Both the position numbers and the translations under genes were made by a program. Of a DNA stretch of 64,000 bases, positions 13,601-24,734 are shown in pieces (position 1 is the stretch's first letter; each line of letters begins with the position of its first letter). This DNA is from Tigriopus japonicus (taxonomy: Eukaryota > Arthropoda > Copepoda > Harpacticoida > Harpacticidae), in the NCBI GenBank assembly GCA_010645155.1, contig CM021320.1, positions 1,428,965 to 1,492,964 of the forward strand. Direction: 5' to 3'. The notes beneath the pieces are model-generated. The model saw only the letters and a list, made by a program, of their open reading frames with translations, was not told the origin of the DNA and searched no databases.

Positions 13601-16600
13601 GTGTATACATACATACACACACGGTGGTGGTATTCGAGTCGCTTGCTCATTTCAGAAGTGGAACATTGGCTTCTTTCTTGTAGTGTCGAGTACCAGTACA
13701 TGTACACTCTTAAGTTTAGTTCATACGCAGTACATGTGTGTTTGTGTGTCTATAAGGATTGTTTGGGTCCCAAGCAATTGCCCTTGGGGTCTTTTATCCC
13801 TGTTTGAAAGTATCCAACGTGAATGAAGTTGGAATCGGGCACAATAATGAGACTCGGGGGCAGAAAAAGCATGAAGAACTTTGGAAAGAAACCTTGGCAC
13901 CAACAACTTACGGCATGGAGTATGTATGCCTTAGCACACAATCCTCAAGTCTGAGCTCTCATAATCCGTCCAACTCAGTATATTGACATTGGTCTGTACA
14001 AATGAGTTTACGCGAACTCCTCCAGATCTCCCAATCTGGGGATAAGCTCTAACGTTTGCCGAAAGGGCCATGTTCCAAGTTTCCTACATTCATGATTCTC
14101 TCTTTCAATAACTTCGCGTTGGTTCCATCACGTGTATGTGTACTACATGTACCAAAGTCAAAGGAATCCCTGTGGTTTTTGGCAGTGTGTTAAAGTCTAG
14201 AGTAGTGTTATGGATCTCTTCACCCGTTATTTCCTCAGGGACTGGAACTAATGTCCAAGTAATAGTTTTGGGATTAGGTCTTGCCACCAAGTTGGGAACA
14301 GAGCAGAAAGACGTCATCGCCTCTACAGTAGTAGTGTTTGACTTGATTACACACATTACTCGGCTATAACAAACAAATAGTGTGTGGGTACGGTACTTAC
14401 AGCTTGCCACTCTCAAGGAGCATTGTTGTCGATCCAGTGGATACAGCTTGAGGTTCATGGGACATGCTAAGGTGAGTGATACTCTGAAAAGAACCAAAGA
14501 GAACAGATACGCATTAAGAAATGATATTGGTTGGTTTCCCTCTCGGAAGAAAACATAGTACAACCACCCCGACACGAGGTAATTGAGGTCAAACCCTTCA
14601 CCACAGGAGCTGGGTAAACACTCACGAGATTGTAGTGCTCCACATTGTGGTCAAGAAAGCAGGAATGCTGGTGTTCCAAGAGACATTCTGAACAAGAGTG
14701 CGTATCAAGGTTGGCTTCAAAAATAAATCAGATAATACAAGCAACAACCATTCACCTTACTAATCATATTTGGATGTTAACTTCTCGTCCCCTTTCGCTT
14801 TCATAATCAAGCAAATTTCCCAACTTGGACCTTTGAGAGACATACTTATCGTTCCACTATTGACTCAAGAGATTATTTTTGCCATGGACGGTCCAATTTG
14901 AGTGTGGATAAAAACTTATCTCCTTGTGTGACGTCTTCAAATGACACATTTGCTCCATTTAGTCGACAAGTTCTTAGACCTATCTAATGCAACGGAGACG
15001 AAACGAAGAAGCCTTTTTCGAGCCACAGATTCAACGCAAAAGTTGAAACTTGGGTGGGACTAGCCTCATTCAGCTCTCGGAAAGCGATCGTCGGCAGCCA
15101 AAAAAGAAAGTGTCCCTTCTATCCTCAAAGGACAAAAGACGGCGTTGAGTGAAAATACAACAATGGAAAGCATTGGAGAGATGGTTCAGACAGTCAGGTT
15201 ACTACTACAGCTCTCAGTTTCGAATGAAGGGTGATGGGCTATGACAAAAAATTCCCCGTTAAGATGAATAAGTACATTTAGAGCTGGATGTACTCGATAA
15301 AAGAATATTACTTAAAAAGAAAATGTTTTTATCGTTGACCAAAATCTACAGTCTGCAAACAACGTATTTTGATGTAAGAATAACCTTCGATATAAGAATA
15401 ATGTAGGTGCTGAACGTTAGTGTTCTTTTATCCATTTTGTGTGTGTTATCTTGTTTACTATTCTAACAACATTGAACGCTTATGTATGATACATCCGACA
15501 AGGGCGGGTAATAAGGTTGTGCTGTTTAGAGATGTAAATTTAAAAAGGCGAGTCTATAGTTGTGATATAAATGAAATACATTGCAAATAAGTACCCGGTT
15601 CTGCGAGTGGTGTACTTTGAATATTAAATGTTTGACCACGGTCGTCTGGGAAGTCCATTCTTTTTAACTTTTCATGCTTGCACAGCCTTTTGAAAAAACC
15701 TGGAAGGTCTCCTTTCAGTTTTCACTAGGAAGAAAAAATGAAGTTTAAAAGTTTCCTCTTTTTATGTCAACTTTTATAGTAGACAACAGATTGACTGAAA
15801 CGAAAATTCCAAAAGAGTTTGGACCAGGCCTTTGATCCATAAATCGTATTAAGAAATCAAAGGCCCCAACAATGAATGACATTCTTGGCCGCAGACACGT
15901 TCTTTCACTCTCACTCTTTGATACCTATTAAAGTTTTCGGTGGAATCCATTAAAAGTGCCATCTTCGCTACCCCAAAAGCTCCAACATCCTTCATCTTCC
16001 AGGGAGAGCGGAGGCTCGTGAATTGGGAACAGGTGACAAAACTCTCATTTCCTTTGAAAGCCACATAAAGCATCCGGTCGAGTCAAAGAGCAAGCGAGCA
16101 CAACATCGAGGGGAAGGCCAAGAGGACAGAAGATCCATTATGTGGACACAATCAATGGGATGTCAAGGCATGTGTGGAAAACGATTTTCCACAAATGAAA
16201 CATTTCGCTCTGTCATTCTCAGAAAATCCTCAATGACAGCTCACCTGGGTAGATTCATGCCTGCCTTAATCTCGAAACTGCGTCTCTTCGTAAGTTGCTC
16301 CAAAGCGGCTTCTTTTGGAAGGATGATATCCGCCAAAACCGTCACCTCACCGAACTAATCCTCTATGATAAACGTTCCAACCCCGAGGAAAAGTGGAAGA
16401 AAATCCTGGCTCTCAGCAGTAACAACAAACTCGCAAATCTCGCTTCCTTCCAAACTAGCATCTTCAGGGTCGGATTGAAGGCGAGGAGGGTAAATGGAAT
16501 TGGTGAGAAAGTAAGTAAGACAAACCCTCAGACCTTGGCTGTGTCCCCTCAAGATCTCAGCCTTCCTTTTGTATTGGCCACCGAGACCTTAGCTGCTTTA

Positions 16601-19600
16601 TTTCTTTGATCAGCTGCTTCCAACCGAACTCTGTGGTTGGTTGGTTGGTTGGTTGGTTGTCCTTGGGTTTTAGAGCGAGTCAGGACAAAGTCTTCATGTT
16701 GTTGTAGGAGTAAGAGCAGCAACAGCAGTGGGTACCGTGGCCTAATAATTTGTCCAACCAAGGAAATGAAGACTCCCTAGGGATTATCTCGATACATGGA
16801 GGTTCATGCGCAGAAAGTATCCGACGTTTTGAAACGAGACCAACAGACAGAAAATCAGTGAGAGGGAAATGTTTCAAATATCCCACTCATCCAGGCGAAT
16901 TCCAAATGGAGATCAAATGAGGACCGCAAAATGCCTTTTTTGGCCTTCAACCAGGTGACTGAGGGCCTTGCTTGGGAGCACTCTTGGCAAGCAGAATCAG
17001 ACGCCCTTTTTATTGGGTTCTTTCCCGAAACGAGAGCCCATTTGCAAAATGTATGGGAAAAGAACGAGTTCTCAAATTTAAATAATGCCATCCATTTGAA
17101 TTTTACCTCTCTCTCCAAACATAATATGGGGTTCTTTGGTGCATTGTGAATGGTAATCTGGCCCTCTATCTACTTGGCTTAGAGAAGATAAATCGTATTT
17201 TCTCACTATCCCTCACATTGACGTGATGGCTTTTAGCTTTACACATACTCATCCCTAGATTAGCTTTTAGGTAAGTGGATTTAGGATATATGAGAGCCAT
17301 GCATAAAATCAGCACGAAAACACAAAAGAACGACAAGGAGGTTAATGTTGATCAATTTTAGATATTTTTAAATGCTTTGAATAATAAAAATTAACCACAT
17401 TTTTACTGTACCAAGCGTATTACAGTGGGACGGTTCATGTTTCTTAAGAGTAAATTCCGGCTACCTTATGTTCTGATAGCAGGCGGAAGGCAATAATCTT
17501 AAAAGCTTGTCAAAATAACAATAAATCCATCACAAATTATCCGACGCCCGTCGATCACTGAGCTTTCTCACAAAGCTAAATATCTCTTTGGAACCAGAGT
17601 ACAAAGAGTTCTTTCCCAAAAACTACTAAGATATTGATTTGGTCCAGCCTCCCCCAATTCGTGCGACTCCATCGCACATTTTTTAAAGTACTTTAGTTCA
17701 GCTAACTACTACATCATTGAACTTCAAGGTTTCCTTTTCCCTTTTTTGCGACCTTGCACTCCTGATTCCACTCGAAGGATACGTTGTAGGAAGGGATTAA
17801 GAGTCCCCTTTTAGAACAAAGTAATTTAATTCAGTGGAATTGAAAATCAGACATGTGGAATAACAAGCATCTAGTGGAAGAGCACGTTCAGCACCCCAAA
17901 GTGGATATGTAGTATGTACCCAGCACACAATATGGAGCCGTAAGTGGAACGAACGAGCGAGAAGAGGCAAAAGTGATTGTGGATTCAATTCATCGTTCGA
18001 GTTGCCTACAACACCATTAGAAATGTAAATGTTCCTGCTCTCCAATTATGTAAATAATGTAAGTTCCACTTGTTAAATATGGATTTACGGACATGATGAC
18101 GTCATGAAATGATCGCTATTTTTTGGGGATGATCTCAAAAATAAAGGTATATTTCTTACAAGTGCTGGTATTAATCAATTTCCGGATAAGGGATTCATAT
18201 GGTTCCATGGAAAAGTTCAAATGGATATGGAAGAGACAACTCGGTGGAAATAGTTGTAAACAAGGACTTCTTTGCATTGGATGGACACAATCCAGTCACA
18301 ATTTCATTTGGAAAAAATCAATGGGTTCCTTGGCAAAAACACGGTTGGTTGGTTGGTTGGTAGGTTGATTGATTGATTACCCCTCATTTGCGAATTTCAA
18401 AAGTTAAATACATCCATGGGGACAAACAAATAACAATGGCTCCTTTGACTTTGAAGTCGTGAATATCATTTTGGATGAAGATATGAAAAATTGTTGAAAA
18501 ATTCATGATTGGGTATGTCTGTTTCATTGTCTGGTCATTTACATATCTCATGTTGAACATGGGAGAAGACACGCTCTTCAGTGTTCTTGCCATGTCAAAA
18601 TATTGAAAAATGGAAGTCAAACTACAAGCAAGACTCTGTTAGATTCGAACAGAACATTCCTAAAAGCTTGTCAATACCAAGTTGGTCGCGTTAAGTACAT
18701 AGGCAACATTCAAACTAGGAATCTATGACAGTTTGATCTTTCAAACTTGCACTGACACCAGTCATTCCATCACAGAAGCCACTTTGAAACTTTAACGCGA
18801 CGGCATGTCAAGTTCAAGGAAAAAACAATAGCTAGGAAAGGATGGAGGGATCTTTGTCTAATTCAAATATACGAAAGTAAACGCCTTTATTTTAATCTGT
18901 GAAACCATTTACTTGGCATAACATGCCTGTAGTTATTGTTTCTAAAAGGGTTTCCTTAAAAGATATAAATTGTAATTCTAAATGATGTACCGCGGTTCTT
19001 TTTCTCTCAATATGAAAGAAGCATCAGAACTATGTACAAATGAGTACAAACTCAATCATCAGCATACATTTCTCAGGAGGCTCACAGTGAGACAGGAATT
19101 TGGAAAGACAACATAATGAACTTTTCCATTCCATGGCACAACATGGATCATACTCAACAGCGAGCGATCCCATGTGTCAGAGAACAGTACATACAATACT
19201 ACTATTTGAGCATTGTTTTGCGCCTACAACATGTACCGTTTACGCCGTGCTCGTCAAGACGTGCCCATGACAACGTTATGTGTGCGTGTACGTATGTCTA
19301 AAGGATCCAACAGATCCCACGTCACGAAGACACTACTTTGTTCTAAATGAACTCCGAGTAGACTTACCGAATACTGTAGAGGACGTCTCCATTGGGAAAG
19401 ATTCTAATGTATACATTGGGCACGAGAATATTGTGAAACCGTCCTTCCTTCTCGTTCCTGAAGAAAGTATCTGGCATCCACACTTTACGAGCATCCGTCA
19501 TGGTGAGGTATTTGATCTTGGCTGCAAAAGAAGAATTCCTTTCAAGAACAACCAACTCGTTTTGAGGATTTGGACGACTTTGGACATCCCAAAGTGAGAA

Positions 19601-22600
19601 TTGCCAAGGTTCAGCCCTTTGTTTTGGCCTCCTTCTGGGCACTCAATGATTGGTAGTAGGGAACCCACCAAGTATAACCATTATGAGAGTAAATTGTTCC
19701 CTGGATGCAACTCCACGTGACACAACAGAAAGGAGGAGAAAACGACAGAGGGCGGCTCATTGCGCTCAGATGGCGTGTAAAACGCTCGTTCGCGAGGTTA
19801 AATGCGGCTCTCGTGAAGTGGACAAATTACAGGTTGCAAAGGTTTGCACAGGGAAAATTCCCAGGGTTCTTCTTCTTCTTCACGCCGGAAAGCCCAGCAG
19901 GCGTGAAATATAGGCTTGGTTTAATTAAGCCTACGCAAATAAGCGAATCGGATAACAATATGAAGTACTCGTCATATCAGTTTCTCAGGCAATGTCTTAT
20001 ATATGAATGCCCTTAAGCGAGCCAAGTGTGATAAGCCGAGCGACTTCTTTTTTAGCATAGGGTAGAAAAATTGTGGAGGGCCTTGAGGAAAGTTGGATGA
20101 CAGTAATATATATGTTTTCGCCAGGATCGCAAAGTTTGCTCGATTTGGACCACTGACCAAATCATCATCATCATCATCCTTTTTGGACCCACACCTCGAA
20201 CAAAAACTGCAAATCCTGGTTATCTTAGTACTCGAAGATTAAATCTTGAGACCCTTGAGGAGAGATTCAGCGTGGTACAAAAACGTTTTGCCTGGTTGTG
20301 ACAACATGAGGCCGTGGAAACAAAAATATGAAGAGGCTTGCCAACCATTGAAGAGCATCTTGAGCATAGAATGAAGCATTTGAGTGTATTTACGTATTTG
20401 CTCAATAAACTACTACACCATGATGTGGTAGAAAGCGAGTTTACAGTCGCAGAGAAAGCAAGGATGCAAACTTGTTTTTGTTTTGAGACTTGATCCAAGA
20501 GGAGCGAAACAAAGTTTGGAATGGGATCACCAAGTTGTTTCTTTCTCTTTGTTTGGAGTGATCCCTACCCACCTCGCCCCGATGTTTATTACTTCAAAGA
20601 CAGTCCAAGAGCTTGAGAAGATCGAGCTCGCTCACAAACACCGCAAGTCCTAAGCACGTGGCACATGAGAGTTCTCCTTGATTGTCGAGGTATTGATTTA
20701 CGTATGGACATTGGGGGGTTTCCTTTGTTTCTCCCAAGAAGAAACAATACGTAGGTAAGTTGGCGAGTTCCCGTTCGAAAGTTGGGTGAGAATACAAACA
20801 AAACTTGTTTTTTTTCTGAAAGCTTTTCGTAATGCATCAATGTTTCAACCATCTTCTATCTGGAGTACTTCGCCTCGTGTTTGTTCTTCAGTGCAAATAC
20901 GAATCCGGTTGGCTAGGAGAAAAATGAGCATTTTCGCCCTTTTCTCTCTCTTTCCCTCGCTCGCTACTTTTTTCGCCGTATCTCTCCATCATTGCATTGG
21001 AAGTATGTGGTGGTTGTGGGCGTAAACCACCACTTCTCTTTGTGAATCCACAGCCAAATTAGATTTGATCTCTTTGATCTTTTGAAAACAAGTTCTTTTC
21101 CCGCAGAAGGGAAAGAAAGATGAGTCGCTCGTTCGCTTTTTGGGCTTTCTTTCATGATGCTACAATGGTAAGAACTGGGAATGTCTAGTCCGATCTAGTT
21201 CGTGTACTAAAGTGGGACGGAATCAATTAATTACTCACATCTCATATCACCATGGGTAAGTCTGTGGTCGTAGCTCAATCTTTCATCGTTCCATTTCTGT
21301 CTGAATGTGATCTGCACACTATATTCCTGAAAATACAAGCACAAATCGTTTCATTGGTATTCATTCATCAACATACAAATCATAGCTGCAGGCAACGAGA
21401 TTTGGCAGTCACGTGCATCATGTCGAGTTTCTCTTACCATTTTGACGTCGTCGATTTTGGCAAAACTACGAATGTAGAGATTGACCACGATAATGGTGGC
21501 GGCATCTGGAACGAAGAACAATCGTTCGCTCAATCAATCAATCAATCAAAAGTTACCAACCCTTTTTGGGAATTCGCCAAACGATATGGATTGATTCAAG
21601 GCCATTCTCACGGGGGGATCGGCTTAAGTTAGGGCGGGTTTGAGATTTGTGACTGGATCCAGCTAGTAATCAAAACTTTGATGTGTTCCCCAATTCTCGA
21701 TTTAACGTATCATTCGTGTTCAAAGTTTTTAATGTTCACTCATGACTGACTACTTTGCTCAGGTCTGACGACCCTTCTGGCTTCAAAAAGTTATGTGGCC
21801 TTTCAACTCAAATCTCACAGTTTGGACTCTGATTCAATGTAAACTGAAGGTATGGCACTATTTCCATTCTGTGCGATTGGTTCGTGCATACTCTACCCTT
21901 CCACGCTGACTGAATTTTTGTTCCTCTTCCAGAGTAGAACTTCTATCACCCTTCCTTCCAGTAACCTTTAGGCTACGAAGGCCAGTTGAGGAGTGGCTAG
22001 AGACTACTTCAAGAAAGAGAATAGCTAACTGAACGAAGGAGGTTGGAAAATTTGAATTTAAAACGAGCTTTGAAACTTCTCCTAGTGTTGTACACCAACT
22101 ATATGGGACAGATAAAAAGGCTCCCTCAGCGTTAGTTTTGGTGGGCACAAGAGACACCTCTTTGATTGTTGGTCATTCATCCACCAAACATCACTAAAAA
22201 ACACTATGGAGTGTACGCCAAGTTTGAGGGACTCGAGACGATATCAGAGCTGAACCCATTCCTATTTGGGTCCTTTGAGGAAAAATTGCCTAAATTGAAT
22301 TGAGTTCAACATGAGATCTGATTGGATCCTCGTTTCCGCTTCGAGGAATGGCCAATGTCCCTTAAGAGAAAGTTCTTAGGATCCATCAAATACGAGGAGA
22401 CTCTCCAAAATCTGGCCTAACTATAACTCTCTAGTGATTTGAAGCAGATTTTCGTGTTCGAGGTCAAAGGAAAGAGATTGAGGAGGTGGAAGAGCAAGAG
22501 CAACAACAACGACGACAACGACACGAACAAGCACTCCAAAATATGAGACTATTCTTGAGCAGTACATACCTGTGCCATTGAGGCCAGAGGGTCGGATCCT

Positions 22601-23448
22601 TTTGTCGTAGACATCTGGACCCAATATACTGTCTAGAATTTTCTTCTCCTCCTCTCGGTAATTGATTGGACCGCTGCGAGGAATGGAACGCAATGACCTG
22701 GAACATGGCATTAAATTGTTTAGTAATAGCACTGCATGATACCACGACGTACTCTAGCTTGTGGGAATCTGCAATAGGGGATCAATGGCTCTAGCTTTTG
22801 AAAACAGTCTCAAACTACTAACAAAGAAGGCAGGCAGACTTTAGGTCCAATATTCCCATCTTTTCTGTACTACAGTATACGGTAGTTCTCAATTGGGTGG
22901 ACTGAGAGACGAAGCCAAAAGGAGTTTGGCTCTTTTTCCCGCTCGAGTGGAACCGAACGGATTGATGGTGGAAAAGGCAAACTCCACGTGAACTACTCCA
23001 AGTAAGATCCCAAGGAGCTGTTCAACATAAACAAAAGATCCTGGGAGAGCAGCTAAGTGGATTTGGGGTTTTGAGCTGATAGTCTCGCGGGCAGAGGAGC
23101 ATCCATCTAGTAGCCTCTAACTCTAACTCTAACTCTACTTCTATGTAGGATCTGCCTGCTAAGACGCTCAAAAGCCAATCACTCGTGCCTGAATGCACAA
23201 GTCGAGTGAGAATGAGCTGAATGAGGGTGGATGGTTGCAAGAACGGAGCAAATCATTCGCTAACGGACACGTATGTACCTTGACAAATGCAGAGCCGAGA
23301 GCAGGATGAAGAATGTAAAGAGTTTATCCACAGCCAACCAGGGCATCTTCAGGCCGAGTCTCCTCCGTCCACCACAATCATTGTTGGGCACCAGAGAACG
23401 GCCACCCAAACCACCATTACATCCAATCACAGTACGAAGAGAAAGCAT
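4396..23448 (-). CDS. GluCl: GluCl copy A: glutamate-gated chloride channel subunit, ten coding exons
   Basis: Pentameric Cys-loop receptor subunit that opens a chloride pore on binding glutamate at the plasma membrane of neurons or muscle. Coding exons in transcript order: 23448 or 23346-23279, 22697-22570, 21505-21438, 21326-21251 (or to 21239), 19521-19368, 14483-14401, 12773-12639, 10083-9833, 8112-7888, 4635-4396. From the ATG at 23346 this gives 475 residues, a normal length for GluCl. Visible landmarks: signal peptide; NGT glycosylation site (N63); glutamate-contact residues R78, R97, S192, T237 and Y240; Cys-loop C172-C186; second pair C231-C242; TM1 about 257-278; PAR motif 283-285 and TM2; TM3 about 317-339; TM4 about 445-468. 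All junctions keep frame. Intron 7 uses a GC donor. The paralogue, copy B, lies upstream on the same strand. The family call is very secure; the exact start and the end of exon 4 are less so. Confidence 0.94.
4636..7887 (-). other. GluCl A intron 9
   Basis: 3252 bp. It contains a (TTCG)n microsatellite near 5299-5320 and a short (TAG)n stretch near 7303. No nested gene is supported. Confidence 0.85.
5299..5320. repeat. (TTCG)n microsatellite
   Basis: About five consecutive TTCG units within GluCl A intron 9. Confidence 0.85.
7888..8112 (-). CDS. GluCl: GluCl A coding exon 9 (TM3 and cytoplasmic loop)
   Basis: 225 bp, phase 0 at both ends, acceptor CTTCTAG, donor GTACGT. TM3 reads [18 protein letters not shown] and is followed by a basic stretch (RLAKKKHQKQW). 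A loop rich in Pro, Gly and Asn comes next and ends in SFAM, a position where insect GluCls also have FAM before their last exon. Confidence 0.95.
8113..9832 (-). other. GluCl A intron 8
   Basis: 1720 bp, no recognisable coding or repeat feature. It separates the TM3 glycine codon (last of exon 8) from the rest of TM3. Confidence 0.85.
9833..10083 (-). CDS. GluCl: GluCl A coding exon 8 (loop C, TM1, TM2)
   Basis: 251 bp between acceptor GATTGCAG and donor GTGAGT. It begins GEYSCL (contact Tyr240 and C242), then TM1 ([20 protein letters not shown]), the selectivity motif PARVSLGV and the rest of TM2 ([10 protein letters not shown]). The pore 2' residue is Ser287. The exon ends DVWTG, so the TM3 glycine (Gly321) is its last codon. 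Confidence 0.97.
10084..12638 (-). other. GluCl A intron 7 (GC-AG)
   Basis: 2555 bp. The 5' splice site is GCAAGT after CAG and the 3' site ends GATTGCAG. The donor otherwise matches consensus fully, as is usual for GC-AG introns. No nested gene seen. Confidence 0.85.
12639..12773 (-). CDS. GluCl: GluCl A coding exon 7 (loops B to C)
   Basis: 135 bp after acceptor CATTTCAG. It encodes GWTTGDLQYIWK, then LHLPRFTLEKY and CNIKTNT, which includes the first Cys of the loop C disulfide and the glutamate-contact Thr. The donor reads CAG/GCAAGT. This is a GC-AG intron, and no GT donor nearby keeps the frame. Confidence 0.94.
12774..14400 (-). other. GluCl A intron 6
   Basis: 1627 bp. A 208-codon plus-strand ORF (13181-13807) lies here, but its composition looks non-coding and it overlaps several other open frames. 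Confidence 0.85.
14401..14483 (-). CDS. GluCl: GluCl A coding exon 6 (Cys-loop)
   Basis: 83 bp between acceptor TTTTCAG and donor GTAAGT. It holds the signature Cys-loop, with C172 and C186 separated by 13 residues ([13 protein letters not shown]), and ends in SLRVAS. The last serine is the loop B glutamate-contact residue. Confidence 0.95.
16635..16659. repeat. (GGTT)n microsatellite
   Basis: About six GGTT units in GluCl A intron 5. Confidence 0.85.
18343..18379. repeat. (GGTT)n followed by (GATT)n microsatellite
   Basis: A GGTT run passes into GATT units, a compound simple repeat in GluCl A intron 5. Confidence 0.85.
19368..19521 (-). CDS. GluCl: GluCl A coding exon 5 (loop A and loop E region)
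   Basis: 154 bp, exactly the length of the copy B exon. Acceptor is TTTGCAG and donor is the strong GTAAGT. It encodes [20 protein letters not shown], then RNEKEGRFHN and NVYIRIFPNGDVLYSI. The WMPDTFF and FPNGDVLYS motifs are hallmarks of anionic Cys-loop receptors. Confidence 0.95.
19522..21250 (-). other. GluCl A intron 4
   Basis: About 1.7 kb; the 5' end depends on the exon 4 donor. It contains the putative retrotransposon relic at 20245-20493. Confidence 0.8.
20245..20493 (+). pseudogene. possible degraded non-LTR retrotransposon (RT C-terminal tail)
   Basis: One plus-strand frame reads LETLEERFSVVQKRFAWL, then after a stop QHEAVETKI, then after a second stop RGLPTIEEHLEHRMKHLS and FTYLLNKLLHHDVVE. 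This resembles the tail of jockey/CR1-type reverse transcriptases, where an 'LE..Q.RF' segment is followed by 'LGLPSLEERR....L...YKILHG'. Two internal stops make it a dead fragment. The assignment rests on pattern memory only, and no catalytic RT motif is present. Confidence 0.35.
21251..21326 (-). CDS. GluCl: GluCl A coding exon 4 (second glutamate-contact Arg)
   Basis: The exon starts after TTTTCAG and encodes EYSVQITFRQKWNDERL, including R97, which sits 19 residues after R78 as in other GluCls. Its 3' end is uncertain. The donor G/GTGATA gives 76 bp. The donor T/GTGAGT, 12 nt further on (exon end at 21239), gives 88 bp and adds GDMR in frame. Both join exon 5 in frame, and either makes this loop longer than in copy B. 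Confidence 0.86.
21438..21505 (-). CDS. GluCl: GluCl A coding exon 3 (loop with first glutamate-contact Arg)
   Basis: 68 bp between acceptor TTCCAG and donor GTAAGA. It encodes VVNLYIRSFAKIDDVKM, including R78, equivalent to the first glutamate-contacting arginine of nematode GluCl. Insect GluCl genes have an exon 3 of the same 68-bp size that is alternatively spliced. I looked for a second copy of this exon in the flanking introns and saw none. Confidence 0.93.
21506..22569 (-). other. GluCl A intron 2
   Basis: 1064 bp with a short (CAAT)n run at 21531-21549. I looked for a duplicated exon 3 (alternative exon as in insects) and found none. Confidence 0.8.
21531..21549. repeat. (CAAT)n microsatellite
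   Basis: Nearly five CAAT units, about 26 bp upstream of GluCl A exon 3 in transcript direction. Confidence 0.8.
22570..22697 (-). CDS. GluCl: GluCl A coding exon 2 (mature N-terminus)
   Basis: 128 bp between acceptor TTCCAG and donor GTATGT. It encodes the conserved GluCl N-terminal helix and turn: EEEKKILDSILG, then YDKRIRPSG and the NGT sequon. The reading is phase 2 in and phase 1 out, as in the matching exon of copy B. Confidence 0.92.
22698..23278 (-). other. GluCl A intron 1
   Basis: 581 bp. It includes a short (CTAACT)n tract near 23115-23139; nothing else is recognisable. Confidence 0.8.
23279..23448 (-). CDS. GluCl: GluCl A coding exon 1 (signal peptide)
   Basis: Two in-frame ATGs are possible. 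The one at 23346-23344 has A at -3 and gives a compact signal peptide (MPWLAVDK followed by the hydrophobic run LFTFFILLSALHL). The one at 23448-23446 adds 34 residues rich in Gly and Arg, which is unusual ahead of a signal peptide, so I prefer the inner start. The exon ends TCAAG before the donor GTACAT, in phase 2. The Arg codon completed in exon 2 matches the phase of copy B. Confidence 0.75.
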
Positions 23449-24513
23449 CGCGGGTGAAGCGGCGGGATTCGTCCACGGAGACCACAGGGTCAGTTGACAC
23501 CTAGGTACGTTGGTCCAATCCCCACCATCAATGCGTCAATATCACAAACCAATCGGGAGAGGCCATCCAAGAACGCTCCAAACAGACCTGAAATGACGAG
23601 ATAGAGAACAAATACATAAGAATGGACTTCATTTGGCAAATGGAGCCGTCTGTGGAAGCAACCAAAAGACGCTTGCCCCCTTCTTGAAGTCCAGACTCAT
23701 TTGCTGCCTCGACGTTCAGGGAGTAGTCAAACTTTGCGGTTAATTCTCCACGGCCAATTTAGAGACGATTCCTTTAATAGTCCAAGTTTTACTTTCCGTT
23801 TCTTCTTCTGTGGCCCTGTCTTTCGCACACGAGCATTTCGAGCTTTTAGTGGTCGTCGACTCCTTGAATATTTCTCTTTGCCAAGCCCTTCGTTTGAAGT
23901 TGTTCCCTTTTCGTGTCTATAGCTTGGAATTAGAGAGGGGAGAGTGGCCAAAATGTGAAACTTGGTTCGAGGAACTTGAATCAAGTGAAACAATCTTTGG
24001 TTCTCGAAAAAAATCAAAGTCTGGCCAACTCAACCCGTCAAATACCATTTTGAAGCAGGCATTGTCGATCAAAGTCCGCCTCCAACCAAACTTGTTGCCC
24101 ATAACGTATCTATTTCTCAAGCATAAGATGAGAATAGGAGCATGGTAGAGCCTCAGGCAATCTAATTTCAAAAAGTTTCCCCACCATTTTTCCACTTCTC
24201 TCAGCCATATCTTTCTTGTTATCTTATAATTCCACAAGTTTCGTGATTTTACGTCCAAAGCCAAGAAAACGAGCAGAAACGGGAGAAAATGAAATCCCCT
24301 GGTTCCAAAAACTTTGGCAGAGCAACAACATTTCCCAACATACCCATGGTGCCTGGGCACTGTGTCAAGGGACCCAGGGACGACGCAGAGGCTCTTTTTA
24401 GAGTCATGAACACAGAGCAAACTCCAGGAGAACACTAGACTTTCCAACTAAGCTCACCGTGTCATCCAAACGAAAGTGTAAAAATCAGTTCATCAATACT
24501 CGCCTAGACAGTT
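23449..24513. other. 5' flank of GluCl A up to the assembly gap
   Basis: It should hold the 5' UTR and possibly the promoter. I could not place a convincing TATA box or initiator. A 176-codon minus-strand ORF (23917-24447) shows no recognisable domain and I treat it as chance. Confidence 0.5.
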
Positions 24514-24734
24514 NNNNNNNNNNNNNNNNNNNNNNNNNNNNNNNNNNNNNNNNNNNNNNNNNNNNNNNNNNNNNNNNNNNNNNNNNNNNNNNNNNNNNNN
24601 NNNNNNNNNNNNNNNNNNNNNNNNNNNNNNNNNNNNNNNNNNNNNNNNNNNNNNNNNNNNNNNNNNNNNNNNNNNNNNNNNNNNNNNNNNNNNNNNNNNN
24701 NNNNNNNNNNNNNNNTCCTCAAATAACTGTCTAG
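24504..24734. repeat. inverted repeat bracketing the assembly gap
   Basis: CTAGACAGTT at 24504-24513 directly abuts the N run. Its exact reverse complement AACTGTCTAG is at 24725-24734, nine bases beyond the gap. Similarity continues weakly outward on both sides. This suggests that the unsequenced part is the centre of a palindrome or foldback element. Confidence 0.55.
24514..24715. other. assembly gap (202 N)
   Basis: A run of N bases; any ORF drawn through it is meaningless. True length may differ from 202. Confidence 0.99.

Larger units (their letters stand above)
14484..19367 (-). other. GluCl A intron 5, the largest
   Basis: 4884 bp. It holds two GGTT-type microsatellites (16635-16659, 18343-18379) and a short CGATATAAG motif near 15387. 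No nested gene is supported. Confidence 0.85.

Noticed and set aside
13181..13807. 208-codon plus-strand ORF
   Set aside because: It lies inside GluCl A intron 6, overlaps several other open frames, is rich in Ser, His and Cys from simple sequence, and shows no domain.
23115..23139. (CTAACT)n tract as possible interstitial telomere repeat
   Set aside because: The unit is six bases and does not match the arthropod TTAGG repeat; it is an ordinary short microsatellite.
23917..24447. 176-codon minus-strand ORF just upstream of GluCl A
   Set aside because: No domain and residue use unlike a conserved protein. It could overlap 5' UTR but is not supported as coding.
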